Shown here: piece after piece, positions 7,706 to 15,750 of the stretch
How positions within the stretch are numbered: position 1 is the stretch's first letter
How the letters are laid out: each line of letters begins with the position of its first letter
From: Spirochaetota bacterium
GTDB taxonomy: Bacteria; Spirochaetota; Spirochaetia; SZUA-6; Fen-1364
Length of the DNA stretch: 42,635 nucleotides
Reading direction: 5' to 3'
Assembly: GCA_026398635.1 (NCBI GenBank)
Contig: JAPLSM010000432.1
Location: 1 to 42,635, forward strand
The notes under the pieces: generated by a model
What the model saw: the letters and a program-made list of their open reading frames with translations, nothing else
The model's database searches: none
Told to the model about the DNA's origin: nothing
Position numbers and translations under genes: made by a program

Positions 7706-9583
7706 GTGCAGTCCACGTTCGCACCCATCGAACTCGGCAAGCGCAGCCTGATTGCGCACTCGACGGCCCTGCAGACCGTCGGGCACAACATGTCCAACGC
7801 GACGGTGGAGGGCTACAGCCGCCAGCGCGTGGAGCTGAAGGCCTTCGAGCCGCTCTACGCGCCGCAGCTGAACCGGGCGGAAACCCCCGGGCAGATCGGG
7901 CAGGGCATGGAGGTCTCGAGCATCACCCGCGTGCGGGACATGCTGCTCGAGAGCCGCATCGTCGGCGAGCAGAACATCCAGGGATACTGGGAAGCCCGGG
8001 ACAAATATTTATTGATGCTCGAGCAGGTGCACAACGAGCCCACCGACCAGAGCGTGCGCACGCTGCTCGACCGGTTCTGGCAGTCCTGGCAGGAGCTGTC
8101 CGCCCGGCCCACCGAGACCGGCGCCCGCCGGGCGGTGCTCGAGCGCGGCCATTCGCTGGCCGAGGGCATCAACGACCGGTACCGGCGCTTCAAGGCCGTC
8201 CGGGACATGATCGACGGCGACATCAAGGGAACCGTCGAGCAGGTCAACTCGCTCACCGGCGAGATCGCGGCCCTCAGCAACGAGATCATCAAATCCGAGG
8301 CGCTCGGGGATAACCCGAACGACCTGTACGACCGGCGCGACCTCCTGGTCGGGAAGCTGTCGAAGCTGCTGGACATCAGCGTGAGCTACCGGGACCCGGA
8401 CGAGCTGGTGATCTCGACGGGCGGCATGCACCTCGTGCAGGGCCGGCATCACGAAGAGTTCGCCCTGGAGGCGGACCCGAACGACGAGGGGTACGGGAAG
8501 CTCGTGTGGGCCGACGGCGGCGACCCGGTGACGCTGCGCGGCGGCACGCTCGCCTCGCTCGTCGAGCTGCGTGACGTTGAAACCAAGGGCGAGATCCAGG
8601 CCCTCGACCTGCTCACCCAGAACTTCGTCGACCTCGTAAACGAGGCGCACCGCCGGGGCTTCGGTCTGGACGGAAGCACGGGCGCCGACTTCTTCGTGCA
8701 GCACCCCTTCATCGACAATGCCCAGGGCAACTACGACGCGAACGGCGACGGCGCCTACGACGCCACGTATGTCTACCGGGTCACGGGCGCCAACACGCTC
8801 ACGGCCACGAACCAGGTCGGCCTCCGGGGCACGCTGACGCTGCCCGGGGCCGGGGGCGACGTCGCGGTGGAGTATTTCCCCACTGACACCGTGCGCGACC
8901 TCGTGGAGCGCATCAACCTCTCGGGCGCCGAGGTCGCGGCGCGCCAGAACAGCGAGGGGAGGCTGTCGATCTCGGGCGTGCCGGCCGCCGACGCGCGGAA
9001 CCCTGATTTCGTGCTGCGGGGCCTGCAGGACTCGGGCCGGTTCCTGGTAGGTTACGCGGGCATCCTGGACCAGTCCGGCCCCGCGGGCGCCTACGCGTGG
9101 ACGCGGGCCGACGCCACGGCCGCGCTCGCGGCCGACGGCACCGACTTCTCGGTGGCGCCGCTCGCGCACCCGTCGGGGTGGATCGCGGTCAACCCGAAGA
9201 TGGCAGACGACCCTGCTTCCATCGCCGCCGCCTCGGCCCTCGACGGCCGGTCCGAGGGACCCGGGGACGGCGCCACCGCGCTGGCCATCGCGCAGCTCAG
9301 GACCGAGCCGGTCGTGCTCGGCGTGACGACCAGCTTCGACAACTTCTTCGCCGACCGCGCGGCGTCCATCGGCCTGCGCGGCGAGGAGGCCGGGCGGGGC
9401 CTCGAGACGGTGAACCTCGTGATGAAGGACCTCACCGACACCCGCGAGAGCCTTTCGGGCGTCAACATGGACGAGGAGCTCACGAAGATGCTCACCTACC
9501 AGCGCGGCTACGAGTCCATCGCGCGGTTCGTGACGACCTTCGACGAGATGCTCGACGTGATCATCAACCGGATGGCGGTCTAG
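7706..9583 (+). CDS. flgK: Flagellar hook-associated protein 1 (FlgK)
   Basis: A 625-residue protein with the flagellar rod/hook N-terminal motif: GHNMSNATVEGYSRQRVE at about residues 26-43, matching the ANNxANxxTxGY-type signature. It also has a matching C-terminal D0/D1 helix ending SGVNMDEELTKMLTYQRGYE. FlgK is the first junction protein between hook and filament. The long middle part (about 300-550) is the variable, surface-exposed region. The start is GTG at 7706, with AGGAGG seven bases upstream. It lies 18 bp after flgN and 11 bp before flgL, in one plus-strand flagellar operon. In spirochaetes the filament is periplasmic. Confidence 0.95.
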   Translation: MQSTFAPIELGKRSLIAHSTALQTVGHNMSNATVEGYSRQRVELKAFEPLYAPQLNRAETPGQIGQGMEVSSITRVRDMLLESRIVGEQNIQGYWEARDKYLLMLEQVHNEPTDQSVRTLLDRFWQSWQELSARPTETGARRAVLERGHSLAEGINDRYRRFKAVRDMIDGDIKGTVEQVNSLTGEIAALSNEIIKSEALGDNPNDLYDRRDLLVGKLSKLLDISVSYRDPDELVISTGGMHLVQGRHHEEFALEADPNDEGYGKLVWADGGDPVTLRGGTLASLVELRDVETKGEIQALDLLTQNFVDLVNEAHRRGFGLDGSTGADFFVQHPFIDNAQGNYDANGDGAYDATYVYRVTGANTLTATNQVGLRGTLTLPGAGGDVAVEYFPTDTVRDLVERINLSGAEVAARQNSEGRLSISGVPAADARNPDFVLRGLQDSGRFLVGYAGILDQSGPAGAYAWTRADATAALAADGTDFSVAPLAHPSGWIAVNPKMADDPASIAAASALDGRSEGPGDGATALAIAQLRTEPVVLGVTTSFDNFFADRAASIGLRGEEAGRGLETVNLVMKDLTDTRESLSGVNMDEELTKMLTYQRGYESIARFVTTFDEMLDVIINRMAV

Positions 9584-9594
9584 GAGCGACGACG

Positions 9595-10842
9595 ATGAAG
9601 CGGATCAGCTCGCAGCTTCCCAGCTACGACAGCAGCTACTACCTGCGGCTGCACGAGTGGCAACTGAACCAGATGAACAACAAGGTCGGGGCGCAGAGCC
9701 GCATCAAGGACCTGCGCGACGACCCGCTGGCGGCCGCGCGCTCGGTGCGCCTGCAGTCGGCGATCTTCCGTTCCGACCAGTACGCGTCCAACACGGACGC
9801 GCTGCGGGAGAGCCTCTCGAGCTCCGAGGGGCAGCTCCGCAGCGCCATGGACGTCCTGCAGCGCGTCCGGGAGCTCGCGGTGCAGGGCGCCAACGGCATC
9901 TACGACGCGTCCCAGCTCGCCTACATCGGCGAGGAGGTCGACCAGCTGCTCGCCGAGCTGATCACCATCGGCAACGCGCGCGACGAGAGCGGCAACTACC
10001 TGTTCTCGGGCACCGCCTCTCGCACGGAACCGTTCCGTCTCACCCAAGGCCGGGTGCCGGGCGGCGCCTCCGACCTCGTGGTCGAGGTGAGCTACCTCGG
10101 CAACGACGGGGAGAACCCCGTGGAGGTCACGGAGGGCACCGCGGTCTCCACCGTGATGTCCGGCAACCGAGCCTTCTGGGCCGAGCAGCAGCAGATCTAC
10201 GCGACCGTGGACGCCACGCAGTACCGGGTGCAGGCCGACGCGACGATCCGGGTCGACGGCGTCGACATCGGGCTCGCGACCGGCGATCCGATCAGCGCCA
10301 TCATGGCGAAGATCAACGATTCTGGCGCACCGGTGCGCGCGACGCTGGACCCCGTGACCGGCGGCCTGGTGCTGCAGTCGACGCAGCCGCACCAGATCAG
10401 TCTCTCGGACCTCGGCGGCGCCACGGTGCTCCAGGACCTCGGGGTGCTCGCGCGGGGCGGCAGCCGGCCGCCCCTGAACACCTCGCAGAGCGCCCGGGTG
10501 TTCGGCGGCTCGATCTTCGACGTGGTCATCCACCTGCGCGACAGCCTGCTCGAGGGATCCTCCGAGAAGGTGGGCTCCTCGGGCCTCAAGGGCATCGAGA
10601 ACGCCATCACGACCCTCGCGGGCACCATCGCCGGCGTGGGCGCGAAGGACACGCGCCTCGAGGCGGTGGCCTCCCGCCTCTCGTGGGAGAAGCCCGAGCT
10701 GGTACGGTTCGACAGCCGGGAGCGCGATCTCGACGTGGCCGAGGCCCTCACGCAGCTCAAGGCGTTGGAATACGGGCACGAGGCGGCGCTCAACGTCGCG
10801 GCCAAGGTGCTCACCCCGACGCTCCTGGACTTCCTGCGCTAA
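9595..10842 (+). CDS. flgL: Flagellar hook-associated protein 3 (FlgL)
   Basis: A 415-residue flagellin-like junction protein. The N-terminal helix bears RIKDLRDDPLAAARSVRL and the D1 motif VLQRVRELAVQGANGIYD; the C-terminal helix ends EAALNVAAKVLTPTLLDFLR. Between them is a variable domain of about 200 residues. The frame is open far upstream inside flgK, but the true start is the ATG at 9595, with TAGGAG (overlapping the flgK stop) eight bases before it. FlgL sits between FlgK and the flagellin filament. Confidence 0.93.
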   Translation: MKRISSQLPSYDSSYYLRLHEWQLNQMNNKVGAQSRIKDLRDDPLAAARSVRLQSAIFRSDQYASNTDALRESLSSSEGQLRSAMDVLQRVRELAVQGANGIYDASQLAYIGEEVDQLLAELITIGNARDESGNYLFSGTASRTEPFRLTQGRVPGGASDLVVEVSYLGNDGENPVEVTEGTAVSTVMSGNRAFWAEQQQIYATVDATQYRVQADATIRVDGVDIGLATGDPISAIMAKINDSGAPVRATLDPVTGGLVLQSTQPHQISLSDLGGATVLQDLGVLARGGSRPPLNTSQSARVFGGSIFDVVIHLRDSLLEGSSEKVGSSGLKGIENAITTLAGTIAGVGAKDTRLEAVASRLSWEKPELVRFDSRERDLDVAEALTQLKALEYGHEAALNVAAKVLTPTLLDFLR

Positions 10843-10846
10843 CGGC

Positions 10847-11296
10847 ATGCGCGTCCGCACCCGACCGTACGGCGAGGTCGACCTCGACGAGCGCCAGCGC
10901 ATCAGCCTGCCGTGGGGCCTCCTGGGCTTCGAGGACCTGCGGGACTGGGCGATCCTCGACGCGGCCCAGCCGCCGTTCTACTGGCTCCAGTCCCTCGAGC
11001 GGCCCGAGGTCGCCTTCGTGCTGGTCGACCCGTTCTCGTTCCGGCCCGACTACGACCCGGGCGCCGACCCCGCGGAGCTCGCCGTGCTGGAGCTCGCCGG
11101 CGCGGAGGAACGGCTGGTGTTCGCCATCGTCACCGTGCCCGCCGAAAGGGGGCGCATGAGCGCGAACCTCCAGGGTCCGCTCCTCATCAACCGGCGCACC
11201 CGCGTGGGGCGCCAGGTGGTGAGCAACGATCCCCGCTGGGGGGTGCGGCACGTGATCGCCGACGAGCTGGCCGCGCACCGAGCCTCGACATGCTGA
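10847..11296 (+). CDS. fliW: Flagellar assembly factor FliW
   Basis: A 149-residue FliW protein, recognised from [15 protein letters not shown] near the N terminus, [20 protein letters not shown] in the middle, and the closing [19 protein letters not shown]. FliW binds both flagellin and CsrA. When flagellin is exported, free FliW captures CsrA and relieves repression of flagellin translation. Here it starts four bases after the flgL stop and its last 7 bp overlap the csrA start, the standard fliW-csrA pairing. Its flagellin partners lie about 7-9 kb away in the same window. Confidence 0.95.
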   Translation: MRVRTRPYGEVDLDERQRISLPWGLLGFEDLRDWAILDAAQPPFYWLQSLERPEVAFVLVDPFSFRPDYDPGADPAELAVLELAGAEERLVFAIVTVPAERGRMSANLQGPLLINRRTRVGRQVVSNDPRWGVRHVIADELAAHRASTC

Positions 11297-11541
11297 TCCT
11301 CGCGCGCCGCATCGGCGAGTCGATCGTCATCGGTGACCAGGTCGAGGTGTCCGTGGTGGACATCAAGGGCGACCAGGTCAAGCTGGGCATCAATGCGCCG
11401 CGCGCCGTTCCCGTCTTCCGGCTCGAGATCTACCGGGCCATCCAGGAGGAGAACCGGCGCGCCGCGGCCGCGGCGCCCGACGCCCTGCCCCGGCTCGAGG
11501 GACTCGGGGCCGACCCTACGCGGAATCCGCCAGCTCGCTGA
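11290..11541 (+). CDS. csrA: Carbon storage regulator / translational repressor CsrA
   Basis: An 83-residue CsrA. The canonical part is [17 protein letters not shown], then [17 protein letters not shown] and [14 protein letters not shown], which includes the strand and RNA-contacting arginines. A longer tail of about 25 residues follows ([19 protein letters not shown] onward). CsrA is a homodimer that binds GGA in hairpin loops near ribosome-binding sites. The ATG at 11290 lies inside the end of fliW, so translation is coupled. The last 26 bp overlap the 3' end of the convergent HD-GYP gene. Likely targets in this window are the flagellin and flaG leaders. Confidence 0.95.
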   Translation: MLILARRIGESIVIGDQVEVSVVDIKGDQVKLGINAPRAVPVFRLEIYRAIQEENRRAAAAAPDALPRLEGLGADPTRNPPAR

Positions 11542-12598
11542 AGATCCGGGCAAACGAAGGCGCCATCGCGAGGAAGCGGTCGACGAGGAGGGGGTCGAAC
11601 TGCATGCCCCGCTCCGCGGCGATCGTCTCGACCGCGCGCTCGTGGGGGTAGGGCTCCTTGTAGGTGCGGCGCATCCGCAGCGCATCGTAGACGTCGGCGA
11701 TCGCCACGATCCGGGCGGCGAGCGGGATCTGGGTCCCGTCGAGGCCGTAGGGATAGCCGGTGCCGTCCCAGCGTTCGTGGTGGCGCAGCGCGATCTCGCC
11801 GGCCATGGGGGTGTGGTACCGGCGCAGGATGTAGGCGCCGTTCTTCGTGTGCTCCTTCATGATCTCCCATTCCCACGGCTCGAGGGCCCCGACCTTGTTC
11901 AGGATGTCGTCGGGAGTTCCGATCTTGCCCACGTCGTGGAGGGCGGCGGCCTGGGAGATGCTTTCGATGAACTGCCGGTTCACCTCGGGCCACCCGGCGC
12001 GGCCGTGGAGGTCGCTCGCGAGCTCCCGAGCGTACCGGTTGACCCGCTCGACGTGGTGACCGGTGTCGTTGTCCTTCCGTAGGGCCGCCTCGAGCAGGCT
12101 CGCGAAGGTGCCCTGCACCAGCGAGTGGTACTCCGGGGTGATGTCGAGGCAGATCGCCTGGAAGGCGCGCGGCTCGAAGGCGCTCGGGTGCGGTAGCGGC
12201 AGGATCCACACCTTGTACACGCCGAGCAGCTGGTCAATTCCCGTGCGCTCGATCGAACCGATCCACCGGTGGCCGCTCTCGGCGGACCGCACGGCCCGGA
12301 ACAGCTCCGCGCTGCGCGATTCATCGAAGAACGGCGCGGAGAACTGGGTGAACCAGAGCCCGGGCATGCGCTGGGGGATTCCGAACAGAGCAGCGGAGCT
12401 CCGGTTCGCGAAAAGGATCTTGAGGCTCGCGTCGAGGAAGAGGCAGGGCACGGGGTCCTCGAGCCGGACCGCGCTCCACTTCGCGAACTCGTCCGAGGAA
12501 AGCAGGAGCTCCTCGCCGCTGTCCGGCGCCTCCTCGAGGGCCTCGAGCTCGAGCGGCTCGTCGCCGTTGCCGTTCACGATCTGCTCCTCACCGTCCAT
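11516..12598 (-). CDS. PAS-HD-GYP domain protein, probable cyclic-di-GMP phosphodiesterase
   Basis: A 360-residue protein. Residues about 40-155 look like a PAS sensor domain ([18 protein letters not shown]). Residues about 165-355 form an HD-GYP domain: [11 protein letters not shown] with the HD pair at 221-222, [26 protein letters not shown] with GYP at 281-283, and [23 protein letters not shown] enzymes hydrolyse c-di-GMP to GMP, and the intact motifs suggest activity. The protein has no membrane segment. It starts within the end of tsaB (11-bp overlap) and is the last gene of the minus-strand flagellar run, so it probably tunes the c-di-GMP pool read by the PilZ proteins. Its 3' end overlaps csrA tail to tail. 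Confidence 0.9.
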   Translation of the reverse strand: MDGEEQIVNGNGDEPLELEALEEAPDSGEELLLSSDEFAKWSAVRLEDPVPCLFLDASLKILFANRSSAALFGIPQRMPGLWFTQFSAPFFDESRSAELFRAVRSAESGHRWIGSIERTGIDQLLGVYKVWILPLPHPSAFEPRAFQAICLDITPEYHSLVQGTFASLLEAALRKDNDTGHHVERVNRYARELASDLHGRAGWPEVNRQFIESISQAAALHDVGKIGTPDDILNKVGALEPWEWEIMKEHTKNGAYILRRYHTPMAGEIALRHHERWDGTGYPYGLDGTQIPLAARIVAIADVYDALRMRRTYKEPYPHERAVETIAAERGMQFDPLLVDRFLAMAPSFARIFSELADSA

Positions 12599-13247
12599 CG
12601 CGGCGTCCTGCCTCGATCTCGGCCTCGCTCTGCCTGAGGTAGAGCGGCTTCAGGGATTGCGGGTTCGCGCCTTCGGACGCGAACCGGTCCCTGCCGGCCT
12701 TGAGCACCGCCGCGGGGTCGAACAGGTCCGTGGCGGAGATTCCGGGGAGGCCTTCCGCGAAGCGCGGAGCGTCCGGGCCCGCCAGCAGGATCCGGCCAGT
12801 ACCGGCCGCGAACCGTGCACGGAGATCGTCCGGCGCGAGGTCGAGGTACTCGGTGACGCGCCGGCCCTCGCGGTAGCCTGCCGCGTACCAGCGGCCCTTG
12901 CGGGCGTCGATCACGGACCAGACGTCGCCGGCGAAGCAGGCCCAGGGCAGGGCGAGCACGTCGAGGGTAGAGACGCCCACCAGCGGGCAGCCGGTGGCGA
13001 AGGCGATGCCCTTCGCCGTGGCCAGGCCGATGCGGATCCCCGTGAACGATCCCGGGCCCACCGAGCAGACCACCAGCTCCAGGTCGCCGGCGGCGAAGCC
13101 CAGCTACGCGAGCAGGCGGTCCGCGAGGGGCAGGAGGGCGGGGGAGTGCTGCAGCCCGTGACGCAGGGCGAGGGACGCCCGGGCCGCGCCGTCGTCGGCG
13201 CAGAGGGCGAGCACCTCCGTGGCGGTGTCGATGGCGAGGGTCCTCAC
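12588..13247 (-). pseudogene. tsaB: TsaB, tRNA threonylcarbamoyladenosine protein, interrupted by one in-frame TAG
   Basis: The frame encodes a full-length (219-codon) TsaB. It begins RTLAIDTATEVLALC and continues with the ASKHA motif CSVGPGSFTGIRIGLATAKG, then STLDVLA and IDARKGRWYAA. Codon 48 (13106-13104) is TAG between ADRLLA and LGFAAGDLEL; relatives usually have Glu or a similar residue there, and GAG is one base away. There is no frameshift. TsaB partners TsaD (and TsaE) in making t6A37 of ANN-decoding tRNAs and is normally essential. Either the base is an assembly error, the gene is broken, or the codon is read through. A restart at GTG 13073 would remove the first strands of the fold. 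The GTG start overlaps the tsaE stop (GTGA). Confidence 0.85.
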
Positions 13248-13693
13248 GACGCGAGCCCCTCGACGACGATGAGGCGGCCGCCGTCCGGCTCGAGGGAGAT
13301 CGTCACCCGCACGGCCCCGCGGCCCCGCAGAGTCGGTTCGAGCTTCTCCCCCCACTCGACCACGGTCACGCCCGGGCCGGCGAGCAGGTCGTCGAGCCCC
13401 AGGTTGGCGATCTGCGTCGCGCCCTCGACCCGGTAGAGGTCCACGTGCGCGAGCGGGATGCGCCCCGGGTAGTCCGCGACGATGGTGTAGGTGGGGCTGA
13501 TGATCTCGTCCTCGATGCCGAGCCCGCGGGCGATGCCCTTGGCGAGCACCGTCTTGCCCGCCCCCAGCGGGCCGCGGAGCAGCACGACCGATCCGGGTGC
13601 CAGCGCGGCGCCGATCCGCTCGCCGATCGCCCGGGTCTCGTCGGGGCTCGCGCTTGACAGCACGACGGGACCGTTCGCCACGTTCGAGGTCAA
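13244..13693 (-). CDS. tsaE: TsaE, tRNA t6A biosynthesis ATPase
   Basis: A 149-residue P-loop protein with Walker A GPLGAGKT at 41-48 and the family segments SPTYTIVADYPG and HVDLYRVE, followed by VVEWGEKL. TsaE cycles the TsaB-TsaD complex in synthesis of threonylcarbamoyl adenosine at position 37 of tRNAs. The start is TTG at 13693-13691, preceded by GAAGGT. It lies 10 bp after the membrane PilZ gene and overlaps tsaB by four bases. tsaE next to tsaB is common; their position between flagellar and c-di-GMP genes resembles what I recall for Treponema. Confidence 0.93.
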   Translation of the reverse strand: MTSNVANGPVVLSSASPDETRAIGERIGAALAPGSVVLLRGPLGAGKTVLAKGIARGLGIEDEIISPTYTIVADYPGRIPLAHVDLYRVEGATQIANLGLDDLLAGPGVTVVEWGEKLEPTLRGRGAVRVTISLEPDGGRLIVVEGLAS

Positions 13694-13703
13694 TCGCGCA
13701 CCT

Positions 13704-14885
13704 TCAGCGCGGCAGGTACGGCCGGCTCCGGATGGGCTTCACGCGCTGGGCCGCAACCGGCCGCGCGCCCTCGGGGCGGGCCTGGACGCTCGCCTCGGCC
13801 ACGGTACGCGGCTTGGAGAAATCGTAGACGAACTCGCAGATCCGGTTGAGGTACTGCCGGGTGACCCGGGTGTACATCACGTGCATCACGCCGCCCCGGG
13901 GTCCCGACCGCCGCACCCCCCGGACCTTGCCGAAGGCGCGGATGGGCGTTTTTCGCTCGATGTCGAACTCGACCATCACGAGCCGGCCGGGCTCGAACGG
14001 CGACATGGTCTGGATCGCGCAGCCGCCTGTCGAGAGGTCGACCACCGTGCCGAGGGCGCGCAGATTGTGCTCGATGATCGCCCGTCGCTGCCCGCCGGCA
14101 TCGGCGATGCGCACGGGATAGTAGAAGCAGGCGCGCATCAGTTCCTTGCGCCGGGCTCGCCGGCGCTGCTCCTTGCGCAGGGTCTTCGTGTGCTGGACGA
14201 GCACGCACGAGGTGCCCTTGACGGTGTCGTAGCCGAGCACCTTCGAGCGGAAGGTGTACCCCGCGTCGCCCTCGCGCCAGAAGTAGATGTCCACCGGAGT
14301 TCCTCGGGGCCAGCGGGTGCCGTCCGCCGCGGGGGCGAGGATCGTCAGGAAGTCCTTCATGTTCGACACGACCCGGCTCTGGAACTTCCCGCCTGATTCC
14401 GTGCCGACCGCGACGACCTGCCCCGGCTTCACGAGGTGCGTGGAGCGCAGCACGGCGCCGCGCCGGGCGTTCCGCTCGAGGGCCTGCTTGATGCCGAAGA
14501 TGACCGCCTTGCGCGCCTCGCGTTCCTCCTCGGGTCCCGCCCGGTTCGCCTCGACCGAGTACAGCCCCCGGCGCAGCACGTCGTCGAGCAGGGCCGGACT
14601 CGAGAAGACGAGGAAGGGCTGCCGGATCTTCGTTGCCGCAACGAGGCGCTCCAGGGTTTCCGCCTGGACGGTGGTGAGGCCCATGGACTTCGCCGTGCGG
14701 CGGAAGAGGTGCCGGCTGTACCGCCGCATCTCCTCGGGGGTGCGGCCGCGCCGGGTCCGGCTGACGATTGCGCCTACGAGGAGAGCGACGACGACGACGC
14801 CGAAGATGACGACGAACCAGATCACGTTCGTTTGCGTGCCCTGGCCCGTGTTGATGAACCGGAATCCCGCCTGCAGGACGATCAC
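13704..14885 (-). CDS. Membrane-anchored PilZ domain protein
   Basis: A 393-residue protein. Residues about 21-43 form one membrane helix (VIWFVVIFGVVVVALLVGAIV). A soluble region of about 170 residues follows, then a C-terminal PilZ domain with the Arg-rich c-di-GMP motif (RRRARRKELMR) and VDLSTGGCAIQT, the D/N-x-S-x-x-G motif. PilZ proteins bind c-di-GMP, and YcgR-type members act on the flagellar motor. The flagellar neighbours suggest a motor or export role, which is inference. The GTG start at 14885-14883 has GGGAGG upstream and overlaps the preceding stop (GTGA). The open frame continues upstream to 15497, but that part is noise inside the neighbouring gene. Confidence 0.85.
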   Translation of the reverse strand: MIVLQAGFRFINTGQGTQTNVIWFVVIFGVVVVALLVGAIVSRTRRGRTPEEMRRYSRHLFRRTAKSMGLTTVQAETLERLVAATKIRQPFLVFSSPALLDDVLRRGLYSVEANRAGPEEEREARKAVIFGIKQALERNARRGAVLRSTHLVKPGQVVAVGTESGGKFQSRVVSNMKDFLTILAPAADGTRWPRGTPVDIYFWREGDAGYTFRSKVLGYDTVKGTSCVLVQHTKTLRKEQRRRARRKELMRACFYYPVRIADAGGQRRAIIEHNLRALGTVVDLSTGGCAIQTMSPFEPGRLVMVEFDIERKTPIRAFGKVRGVRRSGPRGGVMHVMYTRVTRQYLNRICEFVYDFSKPRTVAEASVQARPEGARPVAAQRVKPIRSRPYLPR

Positions 14886-15739
14886 GGGTGCCTCCCCAGG
14901 AGCGGCAGGAGCTGCGCCAGTCGCGGCGCCACCTCGTACTCCGCCAGGTCGCCGATCAGCACGGTGTCCTTCGCCTCGAACGCTGCCAGGAGATCGCGCA
15001 GCGTCGCGTTCAGGTCGACGATGAGACGTTCGCGCCCGGCGTCGCGGGGCAGGAAGGAAACGAGCGGCAGCAGGCGCTGAACCGCGTCGCAGAGGCCCGT
15101 CACCGTGGCCATGGCTTCCCGGTCGCGACCCGTCTGCAGCTGCACGGCAACTTCGGCGAGACCCGGCAGCAGGCGCGCCACGGGTTCCGCGGCTGCCGCG
15201 AGGGCAGCGCCCGGGTCCGCGGCCTGCTCCGCGACGACGGCCAGGGTGCCGGAGAGCTCGCGCGCGAGGGCTGCGGTCCCGGCGCGGCGATCCGCGGGCC
15301 ACCCGCGCACGGCAGCGGCCGTGGCGCCCGCGAGGGAGCGTTCGAGCCGGGCGGCTGCCGCCGCGGCATCGGGGCCCGCCGGCCTCGCGCGCAGCGCGGC
15401 GAGGGCATCGCCGGCGGCGGCGAGCGCCTCGCCGTCCACCTTGTCGGTATCGAGGGCACGGGCCAGGGTGTCGAGCACGCCGGCAGCCGCCCGCCAATGC
15501 TCGAGGCGCAGCTCCGCTGCGTGTCGGACGCTGACGCCGAGCTCGCTGATGCCGTCGACCGGCCGCGCCTGCCAGCGCTCCCGGGGGGACCCGGCGAGGT
15601 CTTCCCCGTCAGCCGAGAGGGCGACCACCACGAAGCCCGAGTCGGCGAGCCAGCGCTCCACAGCCGTGGCCACCTCGCCGAGGGTACGCTCGTTTTCGAG
15701 GCTGAACCGCACCGCTTCGCCGTTGATCGTGAGGCGCAT
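14882..15739 (-). CDS. Unknown protein encoded between fliD and a PilZ gene
   Basis: I do not recognise this 285-residue protein. The first ~60 residues (MRLTINGEAVRFSLENERTL, then a short helix and FVVVALSADGEDL) have the strand-strand-helix-strand pattern of a small beta-grasp or ubiquitin-like fold. The rest is alanine-rich and helical. Its end, VDLNATLRDLLAAFEAKDTV, resembles the helices of small flagellar chaperones, but not closely enough for a call. It starts 11 bp after fliD with ATG 15739 and overlaps the PilZ gene by four bases, so it is made with both. A flagellar or export role is inferred from position only. Confidence 0.7.
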   Translation of the reverse strand: MRLTINGEAVRFSLENERTLGEVATAVERWLADSGFVVVALSADGEDLAGSPRERWQARPVDGISELGVSVRHAAELRLEHWRAAAGVLDTLARALDTDKVDGEALAAAGDALAALRARPAGPDAAAAAARLERSLAGATAAAVRGWPADRRAGTAALARELSGTLAVVAEQAADPGAALAAAAEPVARLLPGLAEVAVQLQTGRDREAMATVTGLCDAVQRLLPLVSFLPRDAGRERLIVDLNATLRDLLAAFEAKDTVLIGDLAEYEVAPRLAQLLPLLGRHP

Positions 15740-15750
15740 GCGACGGATCC

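Noticed and set aside
13704-15497. Extended N terminus for the membrane PilZ protein
   Set aside because: The extension lies over the preceding gene in another frame. GTG 14885 has GGGAGG and a GTGA overlap and directly precedes the membrane helix.
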